A DNA stretch of 64,000 nucleotides from assembly GCA_964368645.1 (NCBI GenBank), contig CAYJBY010000017.1, positions 1 through 64,000 on the forward strand, given 5' to 3'. Source of the DNA: JAEDHM01 sp964368645 (GTDB taxonomy: Bacteria > Bacillota > Clostridia > Christensenellales > CAG-1252). The notes below the pieces were generated by a model. The model ran no database searches. It saw only the letters and a program-made list of their open reading frames with translations, and was not told where the DNA came from. Position numbers and translations under genes: made by a program. Numbering within the stretch: the first letter of the stretch is position 1; every line of letters starts with the position of its first letter. Shown here piece by piece: positions 9,326 to 16,167 of this stretch.

Positions 9326-9356
9326 ATTGTAGTTCTCCTCTTTTTCCTTTGAGATT

Positions 9357-9688
9357 ATTGCGGATATATCCGATATTATTGTTTCTTCTTCACTGCTTAT
9401 ATAGGCTTGAGGTTGCCTTTGCGTATGCGCGGTTGTGCTTGTCTGCCTATGTAGGAGTATAAGCGGTTATGCGCGGTTGTGGTGTTTGCGATTATGCGCG
9501 GTTACTTGCTCTTGTTCTTGTCCGTCTGCCTATGTAGGCTTGAAGTAGTGTTTGTGCGGTTATCTGCGCGGATTGCCGTTTGCTTTTGTTTGTGCGCAGA
9601 TTGCGGTTTATTGCGGATATATCCGATATTATTGTTTCTTCTTGTCTGCTTATATAGGCTTGAGGTTGCCTTTGCGTATGCGCGGTTG
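9357..9688. repeat. 79-bp direct repeat pair between pth and the glmU-like gene
   Basis: Copies at 9357-9435 and 9610-9688 (offset 253 bp) are almost identical. Each begins ATTGCGGATATATCCGATAT, which contains the palindrome CGGATATATCCG, and ends GCGTATGCGCGGTTG. The middle has further fragments (CTGCCTATGTAGG twice, TATGCGCGGTT three times). No gene is recognised in this 376-bp stretch. Confidence 0.85.
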
Positions 9689-9701
9689 CAAACGGATTGC
9701 C

Positions 9702-10730
9702 TTAGTTGTTGGCGGTGGGTTTACCTCTGCGCGGCGATACCGCCGTATCCGTGCGCCCGATTGCAAAGCTGTTACCTGCCAAGTCCTCCGTTACCGTGGT
9801 TGCCGCCGCTATAAAGCAGTTATCTTCCACCGTAAGCGGTGCTACCAAATTGACGTTGCAACCGATAAAAACGTCGTTGGCTACGGTGATTTTGCGTTTT
9901 TCGCGTCCGTTGTAGTTGGCGAACACCGCGCCGCAGCCTATGTTGGTGCGATTGCCCACTTCCGCGTCGCCTACGTAAGCCAAATGAGCGCATTTTACGT
10001 TATCGCCGAGCCGAGCCGCCTTTAGCTCCACGAAATCTCCCACGCGGCACTCGTCGCCCACCGCGCTTAACGGTCTTATTACGCAAAAAGGTCCTATTTT
10101 ACAGCGTTTTCCGATAACGGCTCCCTGGATAACGCCGCCCTCGACCACCGTTTCCGCTCCGATTTCGCCGTCCTCAACACGGGTAAAGGAGAGGATTTTT
10201 GCCCTCTCCCCGATTTTCGTATTGCCTTTTAACTCCACGAAGGGTGCGATATACGCGTCCTTTCCTATCTCCACCGTAGCGTCAACGGCTACGCAGTCAG
10301 GTTTAGGTATGATAACGCCCTGCTCAAGCAGTGCGCACAGCGTCCTTTTTTGAAGACGACAGCACGCCGCGGCAAGGCTTGCACAGTCCGTCACGGACAG
10401 CGCGTCCTCACATTCAAAAACGTGATTAGGCGCGGTACCCTTAAGCAAAGCCGAGGGCTTGCCTATCAGCCCCCTGCCCAACGCCATTACCTCGGCGTTC
10501 CGCATTTTGGCGGCTTGCGCCGCGTTAATCAAAAAATCCTCGGTGACTACGGGCATATCGTCATATACGACCGCCGCGTAATCGTAGCCGTTAGCCTGAT
10601 TCAAGCTCTCCGCTACGGGCAACGCGCCCAAGCCCTTGAGCAGATGGCTTCTGACCGTCAAACCCAGAATTACGCTTTCGGCAAAGGGGTTGCCGCTACT
10701 GTTGATTATAACACACAATTTTGTTCGCAT
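9702..10730 (-). CDS. GlmU-like protein: acetyltransferase half kept, uridylyltransferase half degenerate
   Basis: 342 aa, against about 455 for GlmU. Residues about 150-342 are a left-handed beta-helix of hexapeptide repeats that match the GlmU acetyltransferase: RVGDFVELK, AHLAYVGDAEVG (catalytic His kept), TNIGCGAVFANYNG and CFIAAATTVTEDL. Residues 1 to about 110 sit where the GlcNAc-1-P uridylyltransferase should be, but start MRTKLCVIINSSGNPFAES and lack the LAAGxGTRM loop. It should therefore acetylate glucosamine-1-phosphate, while the UDP-transfer step would need another enzyme. The position near pth-mfd is the normal glmU place. The N-terminal half may be a remnant or have another role. 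Confidence 0.8.
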   Translation of the reverse strand: MRTKLCVIINSSGNPFAESVILGLTVRSHLLKGLGALPVAESLNQANGYDYAAVVYDDMPVVTEDFLINAAQAAKMRNAEVMALGRGLIGKPSALLKGTAPNHVFECEDALSVTDCASLAAACCRLQKRTLCALLEQGVIIPKPDCVAVDATVEIGKDAYIAPFVELKGNTKIGERAKILSFTRVEDGEIGAETVVEGGVIQGAVIGKRCKIGPFCVIRPLSAVGDECRVGDFVELKAARLGDNVKCAHLAYVGDAEVGNRTNIGCGAVFANYNGREKRKITVANDVFIGCNVNLVAPLTVEDNCFIAAATTVTEDLAGNSFAIGRTDTAVSPRRGKPTANN

Positions 10731-10753
10731 ATAACCAATATATGCGGTAAAAT

Positions 10754-11308
10754 TTATTTTTTTCGCTTATTTCGGAAAAATTCGCTTAAAACCGCGGCGC
10801 ATTCCTCGCTCATTACGCCGCCCTTGACCTCTACGTCGTGATTAAATTTGCCCTTTTCCGTCAAATTGAAAACGCTCCCCAAGCACCCTGCTTTGGAATC
10901 GAACGCGCCGAAAACCACCCTCTTGAGCCGACTGTTGATAACCGCTCCCGCGCACATAGGGCAAGGCTCCAACGTAACGTAAAGCTCGCAGTCTTCAAGC
11001 CACCAGTTGTTCAGCTTTTTCGCGGCTTTGGATATAGCCACCGTTTCCGCGTGGAAAAGGGCGCAGTTCCTGCGTTCCTTTAGGTTGTGCGCCTTGGCGA
11101 TTATCTCGCCGTTCTTGACTATTACCGCGCCAACGGGAACCTCGTCCGCTTTTGCCGCCTTTTCCGCTTCCTTAAGCGCAAGCCGCATAAAACCCAGTTC
11201 CTGCTCTGTCGGGGCGGTGAAAAGCTCCGCGGCGGCAGTGGCTGTCTGCTGTGGGATTGCTGTCGCTTTTGAAACGAGTGGGCTGTCGGTAGTGGGTGCT
11301 TTGTCCAT
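10754..11308 (-). CDS. tadA: tRNA-specific adenosine deaminase TadA
   Basis: 184 aa. TadA converts A34 of tRNA-Arg(ACG) to inosine. Zinc and catalytic motifs are clear: HAE in LFHAETVAISKA and PCPMC in TLEPCPMCAGAV. The core begins at Met41 (MRLALKEAEKA). The first 40 residues, rich in Thr, Ala and Pro, are an extension. ATG 11308 has AGGAG eight bases upstream, overlapping the stop of the preceding peptidase gene (11 nt apart), so coupled translation is likely. Met41 also has a fair AGGA, so a shorter form is possible. Confidence 0.93.
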   Translation of the reverse strand: MDKAPTTDSPLVSKATAIPQQTATAAAELFTAPTEQELGFMRLALKEAEKAAKADEVPVGAVIVKNGEIIAKAHNLKERRNCALFHAETVAISKAAKKLNNWWLEDCELYVTLEPCPMCAGAVINSRLKRVVFGAFDSKAGCLGSVFNLTEKGKFNHDVEVKGGVMSEECAAVLSEFFRNKRKK

Positions 11309-11319
11309 TGTATCTGCTC

Positions 11320-12198
11320 CTAGCGAGGTCTTATTATCTCGCCTAAAGGTCTGAATCCGTCGTCGTAGTTGGGTTTGTGTCGGGTTACGCGTTGTGCGAT
11401 TTCCTCGGCGATTTGGGGAACTTTTGCGTTTTGGGCAAGGATTTTATCCAGTTCGGTATAGGGGAAGGGATAGCCGTATTCGTCCGAGCCGACCTCTATC
11501 GTTACCGCAGGTCTTGAGGTGCCGGAAACAAACCAGTCCTTGTAACCGCCGCGGCTTTCGGGGGTGCGCTCCGTTGCGTAACCTGTGGCGTCGGCGAAGA
11601 GCTGTACTTCCTCGGGGTAGTCGGGAAAATCCTTGAAACCGTAATAAACAAGCTCTCCCTTGCAGTGATAGCTGACCGTCACCGACGGATCGTATTTCAT
11701 CGTGACTTCGCGCATTACCTTGGATTCTCTTTCGGAAAACGGGAACATTCCCACAAAACCGCCCTCTGCGTTGGGACGGGTGCAGTTGCCTGCGCCTAAG
11801 CCCCAGTCGGCAGGAAAATTGACGTTAAGGTCAACCGCTCTGCCGTTGCCCTTCCAACGCGAAAAGTCCTTGCCGCCGTTGACTTTCAGCAGGTGCTTGC
11901 GGTGCCCCTCGGGTGCGGTGGTAACGCCTCTGACGCACAGCTCCACGCCGTCGGGATTTACCATAGGGATAAACATAACGCGGTCGCCCTCGTATGCCTT
12001 TGCCATTTCAAAAACCAGCTTGGAAGTGATATGCTCCCTTGCGTGAATACCGCCGTGAATAATCACAGTAGGACGCTTTTCGGGAATAACCGCCAGAATG
12101 TAGCGTCCGAAAAGAGAGGTGCCTATGGGCTTCATTCTGCCCTTGCCCCTGTAATGCCGCGCTTCCTGTAAAAGTTCCTCGTAACCGAAAAATTCCAT
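11320..12198 (-). CDS. M14-family zinc peptidase, cytoplasmic, probably acting on peptidoglycan peptides
   Basis: 292 aa without signal peptide or membrane segment. Zinc ligands of the M14 fold are visible: H52 and E55 in IHAREH, H178 in VSYHCKGE, with catalytic Glu E235 in TIEVG. The DxNRNF motif that binds a substrate C-terminal carboxylate reads DLNVNF, with Val in place of Arg. This fits gamma-D-glutamyl-meso-DAP endopeptidases better than true carboxypeptidases. A plausible role is recycling of cell-wall peptides, consistent with a DAP pathway (ddh at 23.6 kb), but that is inference. It heads the tadA transcript. Its promoter leaves almost no 5' leader. Confidence 0.82.
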   Translation of the reverse strand: MEFFGYEELLQEARHYRGKGRMKPIGTSLFGRYILAVIPEKRPTVIIHGGIHAREHITSKLVFEMAKAYEGDRVMFIPMVNPDGVELCVRGVTTAPEGHRKHLLKVNGGKDFSRWKGNGRAVDLNVNFPADWGLGAGNCTRPNAEGGFVGMFPFSERESKVMREVTMKYDPSVTVSYHCKGELVYYGFKDFPDYPEEVQLFADATGYATERTPESRGGYKDWFVSGTSRPAVTIEVGSDEYGYPFPYTELDKILAQNAKVPQIAEEIAQRVTRHKPNYDDGFRPLGEIIRPR

Positions 12199-12204
12199 AA
12201 ATAT

Positions 12205-12233
12205 ATTATACCTCTTATTTTGTCCTTTGTCGA
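12205..12233 (-). promoter_or_regulatory. Promoter of the M14 peptidase-tadA transcript, apparently leaderless
   Basis: Reading leftward: -35 TCGACA (12228-12233), 17 bp, -10 TATAAT (12205-12210). Only six bases (ATATTT) lie between the -10 box and the ATG at 12198, so transcription should start at or next to the start codon. Confidence 0.7.
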
Positions 12234-12336
12234 ATTGACTGGGCAGGTTTTTTGCGCATTGTGCAACGACTTACCGTTTTTTTTGCAAAACCCTGTCGAA
12301 AGGAATGTGAGTAAGGCGGTTGGAAAACAGCGCGTG

Positions 12337-12676
12337 GACGTGTCATTCTGAGGCGCGAACTTTCGCAACGAAGAATCTCGCCGAATGGCGGAATAGGTTG
12401 AGGAAATAGGAGTAATAAGGATAAAGAAAAAAGCGCGTAAACGCGAGATTCTACAACCACCCCACAAAACCCACCCCACAACAATATTACATATTCTTGT
12501 GGGGAACCCCGGGAATAATACGTGTTTTTGCGGGGAACCCCGACGCAAAAGGATAAAAAAAAGAGCGCATAGATGCGAGATTCTTCGTCACAATAAATTG
12601 TTCCTCAGAATGACAGTATCGGAGGAATGACAGTATCGAGTGAATGACAGTACCGAAGGAATGACAGTATCGGGGG
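12337..12676. repeat. Mixed hairpin repeats and a 17-bp tandem repeat
   Basis: 12339-12390 is a family 1 copy in plus orientation with inner stem GCGAA/TTCGC. 12431-12545 is a chain of family 2 hairpins joined to a family 1 half (GCGAGATTCT). 12565-12616 is a second family 1 copy. Its end, AATGACAGTATCGGAGG, is repeated four times as a 17-bp tandem at 12609-12676. No gene is supported here. Confidence 0.8.
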
Positions 12677-12750
12677 GTTGTAATGACGTGGGTTGTGGGA
12701 GTGGGTATCTCGTTTCGTATTCGCATAAAAGTGTTTTGTTCCCATAGCCT

Positions 12751-12888
12751 TGAAATAAAACCCAGTTTTTAAGCTCGTTATTTCAAGAAAATACGAAAAC
12801 GTGAAATAAGAACCGATTTTTAGGTTTGTTATTTCAAGATATTGACAAAACGTGAAATAAGGCTATAATAAAGATAAGTGGTATTTCA
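12751..12888 (+). promoter_or_regulatory. Operator array over the Fic promoter
   Basis: A 51-bp unit starts at 12751, 12802 and 12853. Each unit opens with TGAAATAA and carries TTATTTCA 27 bp later (12778, 12829; TATTTCA at 12882 in the third). The two half-sites are reverse complements. Unit boundaries also place TTATTTCA and the next TGAAATAA 16 bp apart. The third unit contains the -10 box and the second ends in the -35 box. This looks like cooperative repressor sites, probably for autoregulation. Confidence 0.75.
12842..12869 (+). promoter_or_regulatory. Consensus SigA promoter of the Fic gene
   Basis: Both hexamers are perfect: TTGACA (12842-12847) and TATAAT (12864-12869), spacer 16 bp. 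Inverted repeat half-sites overlap the promoter, so a strong promoter under tight repression is the natural reading. Confidence 0.85.
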
Positions 12889-12898
12889 AGGAGGCATT

Positions 12899-14029
12899 AT
12901 GAAAAACAGAGCCGGTGAAACGATTACGGTACTTAGCGGAGCCGCCGCGTACCAAGCCTATAAACCTAATAAACTACCGCCTTTTCCTGAAATAGAACTG
13001 GACGAGGAGCTGGTTTTGATGTTGGCGAAAGCTCACAATCTTTTAGGCCGCCTCGACGCGCAAGCGGATTATATTCCCGATAAGGAATTGTTGTTGGGTG
13101 CATACGTTAGAAAAGAGGCGTTGCTTAGCAGTCAGATTGAGGGTACTCAAGCAACCTTGGAAGATATTTTCAGTCCAACCGTGGACGTTGCCGTCAATCT
13201 TGACGTTGACGACGTGGTTAATTACGTCAACGCTTTGAATTTTGCTATTGAAAAAACGAAGGAACTTCCGATTTGTACGCGACTGCTCTGCTTAACTCAC
13301 GAGGTGCTTTTGCAGGGGGTGCGCGGACAGGAAAAGAATACGGGCGAGCTTAGAAAAAGCCAAAACTGGATAGGCTCGGCTAACAGCACTATCAGCACCG
13401 CAAGGTATGTGCCGCCCACCGTCTCGGATATGACGCAGGCAATGGGCGATTTGGAAAAATTTATTAACGAGTACGAGATGGATACCCTGCTGAAGACTGC
13501 CCTTGTGCATTATCAGTTTGAGACAATACACCCCTTTCTTGACGGCAACGGAAGAATCGGCAGAATGCTGATTACCCTTATGCTGTTGGACAGTAAGGAG
13601 CTTAGCACCCCTATTTTTTATATGTCGCTTTTTCTGAAAAGCAATAGGACGGAGTACTATGACCGCTTAAGGCAAGTGCGCGTCAAGGGCGATTACGAGC
13701 AATGGATAAAATTCTTTTTAACGGGAGTAATCGAGACTTGTAACGATTGTATTGACACCATAGGACAGATAACCCGACAGGTGAATGAGGACGCTAGGCT
13801 GATAAGCGGAGCAAAGGCAACCGTGTTGACTGTGTATAAATACTCAATGGAACAGCCGATTTTTGAAATCAAAAGAGCCGCCTCGGCATTGGGGCTGTCC
13901 TACAACACCGTAGCAGGAGCGGTTAAGGTGTTGGTTAATTGCGGAATTCTATCGGAAAAAACCGCAAAAGTTAGAAACAGAATTTTTGAATATACCGCGT
14001 ACCTTGACGTCCTAAAATCCGGAACCTAA
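12899..14029 (+). CDS. Fic-family AMP-transferase with N-terminal inhibitory motif and C-terminal winged helix
   Basis: 376 aa from the ATG at 12899, which has AAGGAGG just upstream. A GTG at 12878 is in frame but would include the ribosome site. The Fic active-site motif is HPFLDGNGRIGR (His211). An inhibitory motif S77xxxE81-G82 (SSQIEG) places it among Fic proteins with an N-terminal autoinhibitory helix. The last 90 or so residues (EIKRAASALGLSYNTVAGA) look like a winged helix. Such proteins usually add AMP to a target hydroxyl and are held inactive by the helix. The target is unknown. The only rightward gene in the leftward block, with its own repeat-covered promoter. Confidence 0.9.
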   Translation: MKNRAGETITVLSGAAAYQAYKPNKLPPFPEIELDEELVLMLAKAHNLLGRLDAQADYIPDKELLLGAYVRKEALLSSQIEGTQATLEDIFSPTVDVAVNLDVDDVVNYVNALNFAIEKTKELPICTRLLCLTHEVLLQGVRGQEKNTGELRKSQNWIGSANSTISTARYVPPTVSDMTQAMGDLEKFINEYEMDTLLKTALVHYQFETIHPFLDGNGRIGRMLITLMLLDSKELSTPIFYMSLFLKSNRTEYYDRLRQVRVKGDYEQWIKFFLTGVIETCNDCIDTIGQITRQVNEDARLISGAKATVLTVYKYSMEQPIFEIKRAASALGLSYNTVAGAVKVLVNCGILSEKTAKVRNRIFEYTAYLDVLKSGT

Positions 14030-14057
14030 TAGCGGTTGGAAAGAAATAACGGAATGA

Positions 14058-14116
14058 ACGTGTCATTCTGAGTCGCGAACTTTCGCAACGAAGAATCTCG
14101 CCGAATGGCGGAATAG
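14058..14116. repeat. Family 1 hairpin repeat
   Basis: Near-identical to the copy at 12339-12396, including the GCGAA/TTCGC inner stem and trailing GCCGAATGGC hairpin. The two copies flank the Fic gene in the same orientation, about 1.7 kb apart. Confidence 0.85.
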
Positions 14117-14142
14117 ATTGATTAATCGGAAAAATGTGGCGG

Positions 14143-15213
14143 TTAGGCGTGTAATTTTATCGGGAGATAGACTGTAAAAGCGGAATCGGGGTTGTGCAAT
14201 TCCACAGGCACCAAAAACGGCGCGGCGGAGGGTATCAGCCCTTTTTCTTTTGCAGTATCCGCAAGCCTTGCAACCGTTTCATTAATATCGTCCGCGTTCT
14301 TGCATACCGCGGAAAGCACGTCCGTTTCGCTAAAGGCGGCGGCGTAGGACGGTTTTTTCTCCTCTTGTAAAAAACAAAATACCGTAGCCAAAGCAGGTGT
14401 TATTGCGCTGAAAAAACCGCGATAGCCGTTGCCCTTCCCTGCCGTCAGCGTAGCTTCCGCTGTCGAAAAGCAATTGTCAATTTGCAGTGTGTCTTCGGTT
14501 GGGGTATCCCCTTTTGTATTCCGTGCGTTCTCGGTTGCGGTGTTCTCGTCTGTCGTCAACTTATCTTCTGCTGTCGGAAAGCGGTTGTATGTTTGCAGTG
14601 TGTCTTCGGTTGAGGTATCCCCTACTGTATTCCGTTCTTGCTCGGTTGGGGTGTTCTCGTCCGCCGTCAACTTATCTTTTCCCTCTGCCGTTGCCGTGCC
14701 GTCCGCTCCGAGCGGAGCAATACTTATGAGGAAAGGTCTTTCGACGTTAAGGTGCAGTCTTTTACGGATACACTCGCCTACCGCTTCCTTGATAAGCCCG
14801 AATATATCCGATAATTTTTCGATTTGCGCGGTGACTTTTACGCAGGGTGCGGCAGGCAGTTGTTCCTCTTCGGCAAGGTGCTCGTCCTGCTCCCCGAAAG
14901 CGGACAACGCTTTCAAGCCCCGTTTTGTGCTTTCGATTTCCGCAAAAACGCCCTTTACCTTTTCGCGCATATTCAGCCGTCCGTCCAGATAGGCTTTCAG
15001 CTCGGACATATTAAGCCCTGCCGTCCGAAGTTTTTTTAGCAAAAGCAATCGGCTGACGTTTTCCGCGCCGTAATAGCGGTAATTGCTGTCAAAATCCACC
15101 GCCGCAGGAGTAATCAGTTTTTCGTCCTCGTAGTAGCGCAGGGTTCTCGGAGTCATACCCACGGCGGAAGCGAGTTCGGTTATTTTCAATAGCCTGTCGT
15201 GACGTTTTGCCAT
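14143..15213 (-). CDS. MerR-family regulator with a duplicated acidic linker
   Basis: 356 aa. Residues 1 to about 80 are a MerR DNA-binding domain (ITELASAVGMTPRTLRYYEDE). A predicted dimer helix follows, then a beta-rich effector-binding domain ending TVYLPIKLHA, as in GyrI-like/BmrR-type regulators. Between them is a Thr/Glu-rich stretch made of two 37-residue tandem repeats (TEDTLQ in each), encoded by a 111-bp DNA duplication. That linker is not part of the family and suggests slippage in a disordered loop. One base separates it from the second MerR gene upstream, so they are co-transcribed. Ligand and targets are unknown. Confidence 0.85.
   Translation of the reverse strand: MAKRHDRLLKITELASAVGMTPRTLRYYEDEKLITPAAVDFDSNYRYYGAENVSRLLLLKKLRTAGLNMSELKAYLDGRLNMREKVKGVFAEIESTKRGLKALSAFGEQDEHLAEEEQLPAAPCVKVTAQIEKLSDIFGLIKEAVGECIRKRLHLNVERPFLISIAPLGADGTATAEGKDKLTADENTPTEQERNTVGDTSTEDTLQTYNRFPTAEDKLTTDENTATENARNTKGDTPTEDTLQIDNCFSTAEATLTAGKGNGYRGFFSAITPALATVFCFLQEEKKPSYAAAFSETDVLSAVCKNADDINETVARLADTAKEKGLIPSAAPFLVPVELHNPDSAFTVYLPIKLHA
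14460..14681. repeat. 111-bp tandem duplication inside the MerR gene
   Basis: Units at 14460-14570 and 14571-14681 start CTGTCGAAAAG and CTGTCGGAAAG and stay aligned without gaps. The length is 37 codons, so the frame is kept. Changes between units are frequent, so the duplication is not recent. Confidence 0.85.
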
Positions 15214-15214
15214 A

Positions 15215-16015
15215 CTAACTCACCATAAGCGTGGTGCGCTCTAAGCCCTTAACGCTCTCCACCGGATAAAAAACCGCCGTCAAAAACCTCGACGGATCGG
15301 CGGTCTTGTTGTAGCCTTCCAAATTGCACAGAAGCACAGGCGCGACGCGCGGCGTATCGTAGGCGGCGCAATAGCGATCCAACGCCTCGTAGGCTATGGG
15401 TAAGGTTTCCAGACTGCCCCGATGGTATGTTGCAACGCAGTTGAGCGGCGGAAAAACCTCGCTTAGGGGCTGTCCTCCCGAAACGGGTATGTAAAAGGTG
15501 GCTAAAAAATCCCTTATAAAAACGTCGCCCTCGAAGCTCATCAGGTGCGGCAATTCTTCCGACAGCGAAAAGCCCTTGCGGATAGCGTCCATATACAACG
15601 CCCCAAGCTTTTCCTGTAGGTCGGCGGTGTCGCTGACTCTTAGGGTGCGCTTGAAAAAACAGCCCCCCTCAAGCACCTTGGGTTCCACGGTATATAAGCC
15701 CGATTTTGCGTAATAAGGGGATAAAAGCGCGGCGTTTACGGACAGCTCGGAGATACGCGCCGTCCTAAGAGCGGTTTCGGCGGCAAAATCCGCGTTGCCT
15801 GCAACGTACTGCTTAAGCGCGGCGATATTCAGCCCCGAGTCGCGGAGCTTAATCAGCGTTAAAAGCCGCAAAACCTCTTCCGCCGAGTAGAATCTGCGCC
15901 CCTTGCCGTCCTTTTGAACTGCGTGCAAAAGCCCCTCCGCTTCATAATAGCGGAGGGTGCGCGAGCTTATTCCCAAGCAGGTGGTAATATCCGCAATTCT
16001 AAGCAGTTGTTCCAT
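15215..16015 (-). CDS. MerR-family regulator with GyrI-like ligand domain
   Basis: 266 aa. N-terminal MerR helix-turn-helix and wing (IADITTCLGISSRTLRYYEAEG), coiled dimer helix to about residue 110, then a beta-rich effector domain (GALYMDAIRKGF, CVATYHRGSLETLP) typical of BmrR-like multidrug sensors. GAGAGGAG lies two bases before the ATG. It leads a two-gene operon with the other MerR gene. No efflux pump lies nearby, so what the pair controls cannot be read from context. The nearest candidates are the two HtrA-like genes upstream. Confidence 0.87.
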   Translation of the reverse strand: MEQLLRIADITTCLGISSRTLRYYEAEGLLHAVQKDGKGRRFYSAEEVLRLLTLIKLRDSGLNIAALKQYVAGNADFAAETALRTARISELSVNAALLSPYYAKSGLYTVEPKVLEGGCFFKRTLRVSDTADLQEKLGALYMDAIRKGFSLSEELPHLMSFEGDVFIRDFLATFYIPVSGGQPLSEVFPPLNCVATYHRGSLETLPIAYEALDRYCAAYDTPRVAPVLLCNLEGYNKTADPSRFLTAVFYPVESVKGLERTTLMVS

Positions 16016-16167
16016 CGCTCCTCTCTACGGAAAAAACCGTTACGTTTTCTGCGGTTGTTTATTGACGGAAAAAGGCGGTCAGGTCTTGCAACGGGCTGAT
16101 TAACCGCAAAACTTTTGTCCTCTGCGGTTAGCCTTATTGCAGGAGCTTTTTCGCCCTTTGTCCTTGG

